This document shows positions 51,704 to 61,357 of a stretch of 64,000 bases of DNA, piece by piece. Source of the stretch: JABDMH01 sp965223165 (GTDB taxonomy: Bacteria; Bacteroidota; Bacteroidia; Chitinophagales; Saprospiraceae). A program made the position numbers and the translations under genes. The notes below the pieces were generated by a model. It saw only the letters and a program-made list of their open reading frames with translations. It did no database searches and was not told the origin of the DNA. Numbering within the stretch: the stretch's first letter is position 1; each line of letters starts with the position of its first letter. Location of the stretch: the NCBI GenBank assembly GCA_965223165.1, contig CBDCVQ010000011.1, forward strand, positions 1-64,000, read 5' to 3'.

Positions 51704-52453
51704 TCATCTCAGTTCTGCCAACAAGGCCTTCGCCGCTCCTCCTAGCAGTAGTGTATCAACACCCACAATTAGGAATGTGTATCCGGACTCCAGGTAGGGT
51801 CGGACAGCAGCAGCTGACACGCCGAAAATACCCAAGGGCATCTCGACCGCCTGACAAACCTCCGTCACGTGCTCGATAGCTGCGACCACCTCGGGATGGT
51901 CCACCTGTCCGCGAAAACCCATGCTGGCGGATAGATCGTATGGACCTACCAGCATGCCATCCAGGCCAGGGACCTGCACGATGGATTCGATATTTTTCAC
52001 GGCCTCGATATGCTCTGCCTGTGCGATCACCGCGATCAGATCATTGGCATTTGCCAGGTAGGCCTCAAAATCCAGCCCATAACCCATGGCCCTAGCGATC
52101 CCCACCCCCCTGCTACCCTCCGGTGGATATTTGCAATATCGCACCAGTCGTTGGGCTGTCTCCGCATCGTTGACTTGGGGAGCAATGATACCCGATGCTC
52201 CTACGTCCAAAGCCTTTTTGATCGAAATCTCGTCCGGCGCGGCCACTCGGACCACACACGGAATGTCCGGACCAGCGCTCCTCACCACATTTTGCAAATC
52301 ACCAGCGCTAAAAGAGCCGTGCTCGGCATCGATGAAAAGCCAGTCAAATCCCACCCGGGAGAGTATCTCTGCGGTGACCGCAGAGGACAGGGTGATCATC
52401 GTACCCAACAGCCGTTGACGGCGTTTTAGTTTTGCCCGAAATTCGTGCTGCAT
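51704..52453 (-). CDS. HpcH/HpaI-family aldolase
   Basis: This is a 249-residue class II aldolase with the HpcH/HpaI TIM barrel. Recognisable elements are FDWLFIDAEHGSF, VVRVAAPDEISIKKALDVGA, GIIAPQVNDAETAQ, RYCKYPPEGSRGVG, IAVIAQAEHIEAVKNIESI and LDGMLVGPYDLSASMG. The Glu in AQAEH and the Asp in GPYDL are in the positions of the metal ligands. Members cleave 2-keto-3-deoxy sugar acids or similar 4-hydroxy-2-oxo acids. It is 12 bases downstream of the GH30 gene, so it may act on a sugar-acid product of glycan breakdown. The start is at the first Met (MQHEFRAKL). Confidence 0.88.
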   Translation of the reverse strand: MQHEFRAKLKRRQRLLGTMITLSSAVTAEILSRVGFDWLFIDAEHGSFSAGDLQNVVRSAGPDIPCVVRVAAPDEISIKKALDVGASGIIAPQVNDAETAQRLVRYCKYPPEGSRGVGIARAMGYGLDFEAYLANANDLIAVIAQAEHIEAVKNIESIVQVPGLDGMLVGPYDLSASMGFRGQVDHPEVVAAIEHVTEVCQAVEMPLGIFGVSAAAVRPYLESGYTFLIVGVDTLLLGGAAKALLAELR

Positions 52454-52465
52454 CGCTCTAGTTAA

Positions 52466-53986
52466 TTATTGCCAAACATAAGTCGCCACCGCCTTCGCAG
52501 GTACCACTGAAGAAAAGGAACGCTCACCCTGGCCGATCTGAAATGGTTGGTCTTCTTCGGTCTGGTTGACCAGCACGCAAGCCACCTTTCCGTCCTCATT
52601 TTTGAAAGCTACCGCCGTGACCCGGTCGGTCGAGCCCACACTGCACCCCACACGCACCGCTCCGGGGCGAATAAACTTGGAAAATTGACCAATCAAATAA
52701 TATTCCGGTGTCCTGTAGTACTCCGCAGAGCCTGATTCCTTTTCGATCAGCAGCGTGGGTGAAAGTTCCACCGCGTCCGCATACGGACTTTGATTATGCT
52801 CATCGAGGTCTTTAGTCGTCATGGCCACCCAGTACATGTATGATTCAGAACCATGCACAAAATATTGCTGAATATTGTACATGCCAGCCACACCCCACTC
52901 AGAGTGTTCGGTCAGCTGGAGATGGATCCCGGGATGCAGTGCCTGCAGACGGGACATATATGAAATGGAGTCACCCGCTATATAATTGTGAAAGGCTACC
53001 CCATCCACATAGTACTCGATATTCTCAGCGCTGAGGTCTGTCAGTACTTGATGAGCATTCACCCAGTCTTCTAAATTATGATCGCTGATCCAGAGTCTCG
53101 TGTCCAGAACCCTTGTGCCATCAGTTGGATCACGAAACTCGCGGTACGTCGCTTTGACCAGGTCGCCCTCCTGCTGAGGAGACAGGCGCATACCAGGATA
53201 GGCGTCGGGCTCAAAGTTCGGCTCATTTTGCATAGTGATGGCGTAGATGGGTATGCCCTGATCTTCATAGGCTTCCACAAACTGTCTGAAGTAACGGGCC
53301 AACTTTTCTTCATACCCTGGTTTCAAAGTTCCTTTGATGAGTTTACCATTGGTTTTCATCCATGCAGGCGGACTCCAGGTGGAGCCGAAAAAGATCGGCT
53401 CCCGGCTTGGATCCAGTTCTTTGGAAATTTTTTGGACTTTCTTGATCATTTCAATTTTTCCATAATCGATGTCCTTCTGGATGGAGAAGTCCTGCGTCGA
53501 GTCGTCTTGATAGGTATAGAACCCCTGAGGATGATCGGAAATAGCCCGCCCGTCCGAAAAATCAGACAGGCCAATGGCCAAGCGAAACATGTTGAAGCCA
53601 ATACCCGACTCCGCGTCGATGAATGCCTTGATTACTTCACGCAGCTGTTCGTCCGACTTGTTCTTGCGCATGGCGTACAGGGTGGTGCCCTCCAAGGCCA
53701 TGCCAATGCCCAACAGCGTCTGATATTGCTCAGTGGTATCTATTTCTAAAAGGAGCTCCGAATCCTTTGGCACTCGCGAAAATTTAATATCTGGCTGACG
53801 GCTCAACTTGTACGTTATGGCTGAAGGATCGGGTGGATTCAGGAACCATTCCGGTGATTCCGGCAGTAGCTCGGAGCTGTACCAAGCACGTACGGTCTCT
53901 GTTGATGACGAACCCCCATCGACGACGATACATGAAAGGAGTTGTGAAATGATGATAGCTAGCAGCAACGTGCGAAAGGTCGACAT
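52466..53986 (-). CDS. GH30-family glycoside hydrolase lipoprotein
   Basis: This is an exported glycosidase of 506 residues. The signal MSTFRTLLLAIIISQLLSC ends in a lipobox. The GH30 fold shows LLGIGMALEGTTLYAM at the start of the barrel, FNMFRLAIGLSDFS, FGSTWSPPAWMKTNGKL and YAITMQNEPNFEP (acid/base Glu near residue 255). The nucleophile Glu is near 359 in LQLTEHSEWG. The end is the side beta domain (VTAVAFKNEDGKVACVLVNQ). Family members act on beta-linked glucan, xylan or related glycans. It is followed by an aldolase gene 12 bases downstream. The Met that begins the signal peptide sets the start; the frame stays open upstream. Confidence 0.88.
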   Translation of the reverse strand: MSTFRTLLLAIIISQLLSCIVVDGGSSSTETVRAWYSSELLPESPEWFLNPPDPSAITYKLSRQPDIKFSRVPKDSELLLEIDTTEQYQTLLGIGMALEGTTLYAMRKNKSDEQLREVIKAFIDAESGIGFNMFRLAIGLSDFSDGRAISDHPQGFYTYQDDSTQDFSIQKDIDYGKIEMIKKVQKISKELDPSREPIFFGSTWSPPAWMKTNGKLIKGTLKPGYEEKLARYFRQFVEAYEDQGIPIYAITMQNEPNFEPDAYPGMRLSPQQEGDLVKATYREFRDPTDGTRVLDTRLWISDHNLEDWVNAHQVLTDLSAENIEYYVDGVAFHNYIAGDSISYMSRLQALHPGIHLQLTEHSEWGVAGMYNIQQYFVHGSESYMYWVAMTTKDLDEHNQSPYADAVELSPTLLIEKESGSAEYYRTPEYYLIGQFSKFIRPGAVRVGCSVGSTDRVTAVAFKNEDGKVACVLVNQTEEDQPFQIGQGERSFSSVVPAKAVATYVWQ

Positions 53987-54694
53987 ACGCACAGGAGTGG
54001 TGTTATGGTGAATGGACGAAGATACATGCCCCTTCCTTAAAAGAAGCAAAACCAGCCAGACACTGGAGAAAATTGCCATCCGTGATACCACAGATTGATT
54101 CGCAATTTTCAGGCTCCTTTGAGGATCAACCAATCATCACCCACGTCAATGTAACCCTCCCTGGTGCTTGCAATCTCAGAGATTCCTACGCTTCCATGCT
54201 CTGTAACTGATCGAATTTGTTGCCTAGAGCTGCCGGCATCTCTGGTCTGGGGGATATTGCCATCTGAGTTCTGATGCCGCACCAGTCCGGTGATCATAAA
54301 AATCTATCCGACAAGGGACATCGTCACCGGTCAAGGCCACTCGATCCCAAGTATTGGACCCTCAAGTTCCTCCGAAGTCCCATTCGGAATTGACGTCTAT
54401 GAGATCATCCTTTTGACATGTTTGATGCAGGTCAGCAGGAGGATAATCATGAGACTTCGCGGCAAACACCAACCGCTGGCTATGGAGGGCATCATAATAG
54501 AAAAGACAGGATGTGTTGTGGATATGGATGGGTGATAAGAATTATTGATAGAGCACATATTGAGGTAGCGTCTTGAGGTGATCTAGGAAGTACCTTCGTA
54601 TGTTTATTTTGCGGTGTTGCTCAAATGCGAGTAACTGTCTAATCTGGGCTGTCACATTTCCGGTACCGGATTGCAATAATTAATCTTGGACACA
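53987..54694. other. Intergenic stretch without a recognised gene
   Basis: About 700 bases lie between the GH30 start and the SDR remnant. Two short reading frames (54109-54297 minus and 54290-54535 plus) show no protein pattern and are probably chance. A promoter for the GH30 gene should lie here. Confidence 0.4.
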
Positions 54695-55075
54695 ATGAAA
54701 ATAGCCGTTACATCCGCCAGCGGTCAGCTGGGTTCAGCCATTGTCCGGCAGCTGCTTCAGATCTTACAGGCGGATAAACACCATGGCCAGACATATCATC
54801 TGCTGGGCCAGCCCATCACGCAAGCGCAGTTAGCGGCTTTCATGAACGAAGCTTTTGGTACCCAGTTGAACTACCAGCCTATGACGGTAGTGGACTACCT
54901 GGCCGAGCGCAAGCATGCCCTGGGCCAGTTTTTGGGCACCATCATTGGGGGGATCTACGAAGGTATTAGGCAAGGCAACTTTGCGCCACCCTCTGACTTT
55001 GAGCGGGCCGCTGGACGTCCCCATAAGTCTCCCCAAGAGATGATTGCTGCCTTTCGACATGGTCTCAAAGCCTAG
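54695..55075 (+). pseudogene. NmrA-like SDR gene with an internal deletion
   Basis: The frame encodes 126 residues. The first 20 (MKIAVTSASGQLGSAIVRQL) are the dinucleotide-binding start of an NAD(P)-binding, NmrA/SDR_a5-like protein. Directly after come segments typical of the C-terminal part: HGQTYHLLGQPITQAQLAAF, LNYQPMTVVDYLAERKHALG, FLGTIIGGIYEGIRQGNF and FERAAGRPHKSPQEMIAAF. Full-length relatives have about 280 residues, so roughly 150 residues from the middle, including the rest of the Rossmann fold, are missing in frame. The product cannot be an active oxidoreductase. I call it an internally deleted pseudogene, though it could still be expressed. Confidence 0.75.
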
Positions 55076-55222
55076 GAGTCAATCAATCCCGGCTGCGACA
55101 ATGCTATTGATCTCGGTCTAAGCGATGCATCGGCCCCAAATCCCGAGAACTGGTAGCGGGTGCCCACGATTGTAGCTCCATCAAACTTTCAGTACCTTTT
55201 GCATGACCAACGCACACTTTGA

Positions 55223-58200
55223 TTGGAGACGCTAGGACGCCTTTGGACCACTTGTATTGTCCTCTTCTGTTTTGCTTACTATCTATGCTCTTGCGGGCGG
55301 GATGCCGGCTCAGGTGATGAGCAATACGTTGAGATACCCGACCAAATCGATTTTAACTTCCATGTACGCCCAATCCTCTCGGACCGTTGCTACGCTTGTC
55401 ACGGGCCCGACGAGAAAGCCAGAGAATCAGGTCTGCGTCTGGATATGGAGGCCAGCGCCTTTGCCCCCATCGACAGTTTGGACGAAAGGTATGCCATCGT
55501 ACCGGGCAAGCCGGATCAAAGCGTCCTGATCCAACGGGTGGAAAGCCTCGACCCGGAGATGGTGATGCCACCACCCGCTTCCAATCTCGAATTGGCACCC
55601 TACGAGATCGAAATTCTCCGACGATGGATCAAGCAGGGAGCGGAATGGAAGTCACATTGGGCTTTTATCCCACCGAAGAAAGAGGAACCATCGCCAACCA
55701 CCGAAGAAAACCCCATTGATTTTTTTGTCAGGCAAGCGCTGAAGCAGCGGGGCTTGAAACCGTCGCCCGAAGCCACACGTGAAAAACTCATCCGCCGTCT
55801 GTCTTTTGACCTCCGCGGCTTGCCCCCCTCCATACCGGAGCTAGACCAATACCTGAATGACGACTCGAAGGATGCGTATGAACGGGTGGTGGATCGATTT
55901 CTGGCCCAATCCTCGTTTGGCGAACGCATGGCCATGGAATGGATGGACCTGGCGCGTTACGCAGATTCTCACGGGTACCAGGACGACCTCGAGCGCAGCA
56001 TGTGGCCTTGGCGAGACTGGGTCATCGAAGCATTCAACCAAAACATGCCTTATGATCAATTCGTCACCTGGCAATTGGCGGGCGACTTACTGCCCGATGC
56101 CACGTATGAGCAGAAACTCGCCACCGGATTTAATAGAAATCACAAAATCACCCAAGAGGTGGGGGTCATCAACGAGGAGTATCGTACTACCTACGTATTA
56201 GATCGAGTCAATACCTTCTCCACGGCCTTCTTAGGCATGACCCTCGAGTGTGCCCAATGCCATGATCACAAATTTGATCCCGTCTCGCAGGAGGAATATT
56301 ATCAGTTATTTAGTTTTTTCAATAATGTCCCCGAAAAAGGTCGCGTCGACTACGGTGTTGAAGTCGCCGAGCCCTACCTGCCGCTGCCCGACGAGAAGGT
56401 CGAGGAACTCCGAAAATACGTTGACACCCTTTTATCGCAGCAGAAGGAAAAGGTGGCTAGTTATGCGGTAGACCGCTGGCCGGATTTTTCTCAGGCGGAG
56501 GATGCGACTGCTCCGGTGCACGCTCCACAGTCCCTGCGGGTGACTCCCGTCAATTATTTTCCGCTCGACCACGTAGAAGAGGACGAATTTATCGACCTGG
56601 CTACCGGGTCTCATGGCCAGGTCGTGTACGATGGCCTACCGGTCGTGGGCAAGCGGTCCGGCGCATTGGAATTTGTCGGGACCAATTACACCCACATTAC
56701 ACCAGGAAGGACCCTCAATTTTAATCGCCCCTTCACGGTGAGCTTCTGGATAAAATCATTGGATGGAGGGATCCGGGGCTCCGCACTAGCTGCGATGAGC
56801 AGTGCAGGCCAGCGCATTTTTAATGTGCGTATCACTAACCAAAAAACGGTACGCATCTACCTGGGGGATGAGCGCAAGTCTCAAGAAATCCAATTTGTAT
56901 CCAAAGAGGAAATCCCGGAAAATAGATGGGTACACCTTGCTGTAGTATATGACGGCTCCCGCCGGTCTCAAGGACTAACACTTTATCTCGACGGAAAACC
57001 GGTCAATAAGTATCCCGAGGGCGACGATCTGAGAGGTACCGTACCCCGGGCGCCAACTTATATTATTGGCGCCGCCCAGCATTTGAAGTTTCGCAGTGAT
57101 CAGGCAGACCAGCGGACCTATTTTTTTGGTGAGGCCAAAGGCCTACAAGCGGGACAATTGGACGAGATTGCGCTGTTTGACAGACAGCTTGGCGTGGACC
57201 AACTCAAAGTTTTAGCAGAGATCGATCCGATATCACTGCTCCATGATCGCAAGATGGCTGGCGAGCTTTCCAAGCGACGCTTCTATGACCACCTGCATCA
57301 AGATGACGCCGAATATCAGCAACTGGTCAACTGGCTGCGGGAGTATAAAATCAGGCAGATGCGGACGGACGATATTGTGGTCAAACCTACCATGGTGATG
57401 TCCGAGTTGGACACGGCACGCATTGCCTATGTCCTAGATCGAGGACAATATGATGCACCAACCACACCCGTGCAGCCGGGGACCCCAGCCGCCCTTTTCG
57501 CCTGGGACACGACCAGATATACGGGCGACCGACTCGGACTGGCTCAGTGGCTCTTCGACGAGCAGCATCCACTTACCGCCCGGGTAGCTGTCAATAGATA
57601 CTGGCAAATGATATTTGGTAGTGGTCTGGTGTCCACGCCGGGAGATTTTGGGAGCCAGGGAACCTTACCCAGTCATCCGGCCCTGCTCGACTGGCTGGCT
57701 GTGGAATTTCGGGCGTCCAATTGGGATGTCAAGGCACTGCTAAAGCAGATGGTCATGTCGCATACCTATCGACAAGAGGTCAAGGGCAATAAGCGCAGCC
57801 GGCGACTGGACCCTTCGAATACCTGGCTGGCCCGAGGTCCGCAATCGCGACTGTCGGCCGAAATGGTCAGAGACCATGCGCTGGCCATCAGTGGGCTCAT
57901 GGGTACAAGAACCGGCGGCCCCAGCGTCAAACCCTATCAACCCGAAGGGCTTTGGCTCGAGGTCGCATCCGGAAACCAGGCGCTACGCAAGTACATCCAG
58001 GATCACGGCGCCGACCTATACCGTCGCAGTCTATATACCTTCTGGAAGCGGACGATTCCCCCTCCCTCCATGATGGTTTTTGACGCACCGAGTCGAGAAC
58101 AGTGCACCGTCCAGCGCAGGCCCACCAGCACACCCATGCAAGCACTCGTACTGCTCAACGACCCCCAGTTTGCCGAGGCGTCCCGACTGATCGCCGCCCG

Positions 58201-58477
58201 CATGGTGGCGGAGGGCGGCAGTACCCTCGAAGAGAGGATTGCCTTTGCTTTTAGGCTGGCGACCTCTCGGAGCCCAAAGGACCAGGAAGTCCAATTGTTG
58301 GTTCGCCTCTATGAGGACCAACGTACGTCTTTCGCGGAAGACCTGACCTCGGCAGCCGCCCTGCTGCAAGTCGGCGAGTTTCAAGTGGCAGTGGGAGAGC
58401 CTGCGGCGGAGCTGGCAGCCTATACCGTCATCGCCAATACCATCTTAAATGTCACCGAATCCATCATGAAAAGCTGA
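55223..58477 (+). CDS. PSD1 cytochrome/DUF1549/LamG/DUF1553 lipoprotein
   Basis: This is a large exported protein of 1084 residues. After a lipobox-like LCSC comes a planctomycete-type cytochrome c domain (FNFHVRPILSDRCYACHGPD). DUF1549 follows (EKLIRRLSFDLRGLPPSIPE, FGERMAMEWMDLARYADSHG), then a LamG jelly roll (about residues 460-660: RPFTVSFWIKSLDGG, RWVHLAVVYDG). DUF1553 ends the protein (ARVAVNRYWQMIFGSGLV, PSHPALLDWLAVEFR, RRPTSTPMQALVLLNDPQF). It is paired 19 bases upstream of a DUF1501 protein, the usual arrangement. These cassettes are thought to act on glycans or other substrates with electron transfer; the reaction is unknown. The start is TTG at 55223, as no ATG precedes the signal. 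Confidence 0.9.
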   Translation: METLGRLWTTCIVLFCFAYYLCSCGRDAGSGDEQYVEIPDQIDFNFHVRPILSDRCYACHGPDEKARESGLRLDMEASAFAPIDSLDERYAIVPGKPDQSVLIQRVESLDPEMVMPPPASNLELAPYEIEILRRWIKQGAEWKSHWAFIPPKKEEPSPTTEENPIDFFVRQALKQRGLKPSPEATREKLIRRLSFDLRGLPPSIPELDQYLNDDSKDAYERVVDRFLAQSSFGERMAMEWMDLARYADSHGYQDDLERSMWPWRDWVIEAFNQNMPYDQFVTWQLAGDLLPDATYEQKLATGFNRNHKITQEVGVINEEYRTTYVLDRVNTFSTAFLGMTLECAQCHDHKFDPVSQEEYYQLFSFFNNVPEKGRVDYGVEVAEPYLPLPDEKVEELRKYVDTLLSQQKEKVASYAVDRWPDFSQAEDATAPVHAPQSLRVTPVNYFPLDHVEEDEFIDLATGSHGQVVYDGLPVVGKRSGALEFVGTNYTHITPGRTLNFNRPFTVSFWIKSLDGGIRGSALAAMSSAGQRIFNVRITNQKTVRIYLGDERKSQEIQFVSKEEIPENRWVHLAVVYDGSRRSQGLTLYLDGKPVNKYPEGDDLRGTVPRAPTYIIGAAQHLKFRSDQADQRTYFFGEAKGLQAGQLDEIALFDRQLGVDQLKVLAEIDPISLLHDRKMAGELSKRRFYDHLHQDDAEYQQLVNWLREYKIRQMRTDDIVVKPTMVMSELDTARIAYVLDRGQYDAPTTPVQPGTPAALFAWDTTRYTGDRLGLAQWLFDEQHPLTARVAVNRYWQMIFGSGLVSTPGDFGSQGTLPSHPALLDWLAVEFRASNWDVKALLKQMVMSHTYRQEVKGNKRSRRLDPSNTWLARGPQSRLSAEMVRDHALAISGLMGTRTGGPSVKPYQPEGLWLEVASGNQALRKYIQDHGADLYRRSLYTFWKRTIPPPSMMVFDAPSREQCTVQRRPTSTPMQALVLLNDPQFAEASRLIAARMVAEGGSTLEERIAFAFRLATSRSPKDQEVQLLVRLYEDQRTSFAEDLTSAAALLQVGEFQVAVGEPAAELAAYTVIANTILNVTESIMKS

Positions 58478-58496
58478 CTAGGATCAAGAAGAGGAT

Positions 58497-59954
58497 ATGA
58501 GTAAGCAAAATAACTACTACGATCACCCCTTGCACCTCAGCCGCAGAGCTTTCTTGTCTCGCTCGGCCGCGGGGATCGGACTGGCGGCTCTCGGTGGCCT
58601 CCTTCCTGGTTGCGGAGGAGGTGCTGCAGCCGGCGACTTCGGGCATCTGTCCCACTATGTAGCCCGGGCCAAGCGAGTGATTTACCTATTCCAGAGTGGA
58701 GGACCCGCCCAGATGGAGTTGTTTGACTACAAGCCACTGCTCCGAGATCGGGAGGGGGACGACCTACCTGACTCCGTACGCATGGGACAGCGTCTGACCG
58801 GCATGACGGCCAATCAGAAGGCGTTTCCGCTCAAAGGGGCAAACTTCACTTTTCGGCAGCATGGACAATCCGGGGCTTGGGTCAGCGACCTCCTTCCCCA
58901 CACCGCCAAAATCGTAGATGATCTCTGTTTTATCAAATCGCTGCACACCGAAGCGATCAATCATGATCCGGCCATGACCTTCTTTCAGACCGGATCACAG
59001 CTGAGTGGCCGGCCCAGCATGGGAGCTTGGCTCAGCTACGGACTGGGGACAAGCAATGCCAATTTGCCCGCCTTTTGCGTGCTCCTCTCCAAGGGCTCCG
59101 GACGGATCGCGGCTGCGCAGCCACTGTCTTCGCGACTGTGGGGCACCGGCTTTCTGCCATCCCTCCATCAAGGAGTGCAGTTTCGATCTGGCAAGGATCC
59201 CGTACTCTATCTGTCCAACCCCGAAGGTATCAGCCATCACGGCCGACGGCAAGTCCTGGATCATCTTAGCCAGCTCAACCAGATGTACCACGACGAGGTG
59301 CAGGATCCCGAGGTGCTATCCAGAATCGCCCAATACGAAATGGCGTATAATATGCAGAGCTCCGTACCGGAAGTCATGGATGTTTCGACCGAGCCAGAGG
59401 AAGTATACGAGCTGTACGGGCCGGAGTCTCGCATACCCGGTACCTACGCGGCTAATTGTTTGCTGGCTCGCCGTCTGGCGGAGCGCGATGTGCGATTTAT
59501 CCAGCTGTACCATCAAGGATGGGATCATCACAATGATCTGCCCGACCATATCAGCAAGCAATGCCGTGACACCGATCAAGCGTCGGCGGCGCTCGTCACG
59601 GACCTCAAGCGGCGGGGCATGCTCGAAGACACCTTGGTCATCTGGGGAGGTGAGTTTGGCCGCACCAACTACTCCCAGGGGCTAGGTCGCGGCGAGCGAT
59701 ACGGTCGGGACCACCACCCGCGCTGCTTTACCGCTTGGTTGGCCGGCGGCGGGGTCAAACCCGGCTTCTCTTGTGGCGAGACGGATGAGTTTGGGTACAA
59801 TGTGGCCAAAGATCCAGTCCATGTCCACGATTTTCAGGCCACGATACTGCACTTGCTGGGCATCGACCACGAGAGTTTGATCTTTAAGCATCAAGGCAGA
59901 CGCTACCGACTGACGGATGTGCACGGTCATGTGGTCAAGGAGATCCTTGCCTAG
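58497..59954 (+). CDS. DUF1501 sulfatase-like protein (Tat-exported)
   Basis: This is a 485-residue protein with a twin-Arg signal (HLSRRAFLSRSAAGIGLAAL). The core is of the DUF1501 family, related to alkaline phosphatase and sulfatases: VIYLFQSGGPAQMELFDYKP, SDLLPHTAKIVDDLCFIKSL, TEAINHDPAMTFFQTGSQ, GRPSMGAWLSYGLGTSNANL, LVIWGGEFGRTNYSQG and HHPRCFTAWLAGGGVKPGF. It acts with the PSD1 protein encoded just upstream (19-base gap). The role of this pair is not known in molecular detail. Confidence 0.92.
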   Translation: MSKQNNYYDHPLHLSRRAFLSRSAAGIGLAALGGLLPGCGGGAAAGDFGHLSHYVARAKRVIYLFQSGGPAQMELFDYKPLLRDREGDDLPDSVRMGQRLTGMTANQKAFPLKGANFTFRQHGQSGAWVSDLLPHTAKIVDDLCFIKSLHTEAINHDPAMTFFQTGSQLSGRPSMGAWLSYGLGTSNANLPAFCVLLSKGSGRIAAAQPLSSRLWGTGFLPSLHQGVQFRSGKDPVLYLSNPEGISHHGRRQVLDHLSQLNQMYHDEVQDPEVLSRIAQYEMAYNMQSSVPEVMDVSTEPEEVYELYGPESRIPGTYAANCLLARRLAERDVRFIQLYHQGWDHHNDLPDHISKQCRDTDQASAALVTDLKRRGMLEDTLVIWGGEFGRTNYSQGLGRGERYGRDHHPRCFTAWLAGGGVKPGFSCGETDEFGYNVAKDPVHVHDFQATILHLLGIDHESLIFKHQGRRYRLTDVHGHVVKEILA

Positions 59955-59961
59955 AGAAATA

Positions 59962-61317
59962 TTATTCCCATGCTACCATGGCGTCTGCAAACATGCGCTC
60001 CAGGTCCTCCGCTTCGGCTGGCCGTGGAGAAAGCTTGGTGACCCGGTGCTGGGGTAAGGTTCCTTCGACCAGGGCTGGTATATCTGCGCGGGTGTATCCG
60101 ATGGCAGCGAGTCCATTGGGAATGTCCAGATCCTGCATCAGTTTGACAATCTGTACGGCGAGCAGCTCACCCGCTTGGCCCAGTGTTTCCGGAGTACTAC
60201 TGACATCGGCACCCATGAGCTTGGCTGCATGCAGATGCCGGGCCGGAGCAGCGGGTCCGGTAAACCGAAATACTGCCGGTGCATTCAGGACGACGGACAT
60301 ACCATGGGGTACAATAGCGTGCTCCAGGGCCAACCCAGCAGGTTGATAATCCTTGATCATACCCGATACCGGATAAGACATGCCGTGGCAGAGGTGGACA
60401 CCAGCATTGCCAAAACCCATGCCTGCCATGCTCGCCGCGAGGATCATCTGGGTCCGGGCTTCCTCATCCTCGGGATTATGCACCGCACGTCGAAGGTATT
60501 TAGCTGTCAGTTCGATGGCTTTCAGGGCCCAAATGTCGCTGATGGGATTGCTGCCTTGATAGGCCGGCCGCAGCTTTGGACGCTGGGGGCGTGGACGTTG
60601 GTCAAACGGAATGGCCGTATAAGACTCCAGGGCATGACATAGCACATCAAGCCCCGAGGAGGCCGCGACGACGGGCGGCATCGTGCGGGTATTGTCTGGG
60701 TCCACTAGACCCAGGGTCGGTTTGAGATATCGGTGAGCTATGCCGGTTTTGGCATGCCGATCGGATAGGTCCATGATCGCAACCCCCGTCGTCTCACTAC
60801 CCGTACCCGCGGTGGTGGGAATCGCTATGAGCGGCTTGACAGGCCCGGGAATGGGTTTGCCTGCTCCGATGGGAGCGTTGATGTAGGCAAAAAAGTCATC
60901 GGGATGTGTCGCATAGAGGTTAGCGGCCTTGGCCGTGTCGATGGTCGAGCCACCCCCCACGGCCACAAAACCCTGAAAGTCTCCCTCCTGGGCAACGGCA
61001 ATCGCCTCGCGGATGGATCTGTCTGTGGGCTCCACGCGGACTCGGTCAAACACCTCATACTCGATACCCTCCGTCTCCAGTGAGTCGAGGGTCGTCTGCA
61101 CCGGAGGCAGATCGCGGAGATGGGGATCCGTCATGACCAGCACTCTGGTCAAGCCACGGTCGGCAAGATCCATGCCTACTTCCTGGGTGACACCGGCTCC
61201 AAATCGAAGGTTGGAACTGGCCATTTGAACGGCGTATTCTTTCATCATCATATGCTCAGATAGGTCAGATGCCAGGGCCACCGATTTCCCGACCGTGCTC
61301 TGTGCCCGTTGCGCCAT
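59962..61317 (-). CDS. Hydroxyacid-oxoacid transhydrogenase (iron-dependent ADH family)
   Basis: This is a 451-residue protein of the iron-containing alcohol dehydrogenase superfamily, close to the mitochondrial ADHFE1 group. Evidence: SSNLRFGAGVTQEVGMDLAD, FVAVGGGSTIDTAKAANLY, PIPGPVKPLIAIPTTAGTGS, RPRPQRPKLRPAYQGSNPIS, GNAGVHLCHGMSYPVSGMIK and HAIVPHGMSVVLNAPAV. The RPAYQGSNPISD segment is typical of the transhydrogenase, which couples 4-hydroxybutyrate oxidation to 2-oxoglutarate reduction. An N-terminal extension of 24 residues precedes MKEYAVQMASSNLRFG; the true start may be at 61251-61245. It is divergent from a DJ-1 protein with 40 bases between the starts. Confidence 0.85.
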   Translation of the reverse strand: MAQRAQSTVGKSVALASDLSEHMMMKEYAVQMASSNLRFGAGVTQEVGMDLADRGLTRVLVMTDPHLRDLPPVQTTLDSLETEGIEYEVFDRVRVEPTDRSIREAIAVAQEGDFQGFVAVGGGSTIDTAKAANLYATHPDDFFAYINAPIGAGKPIPGPVKPLIAIPTTAGTGSETTGVAIMDLSDRHAKTGIAHRYLKPTLGLVDPDNTRTMPPVVAASSGLDVLCHALESYTAIPFDQRPRPQRPKLRPAYQGSNPISDIWALKAIELTAKYLRRAVHNPEDEEARTQMILAASMAGMGFGNAGVHLCHGMSYPVSGMIKDYQPAGLALEHAIVPHGMSVVLNAPAVFRFTGPAAPARHLHAAKLMGADVSSTPETLGQAGELLAVQIVKLMQDLDIPNGLAAIGYTRADIPALVEGTLPQHRVTKLSPRPAEAEDLERMFADAMVAWE

Positions 61318-61357
61318 AGAATCCGTAGCTTTGGCATCCTAGTTAAACAGTGACCCA

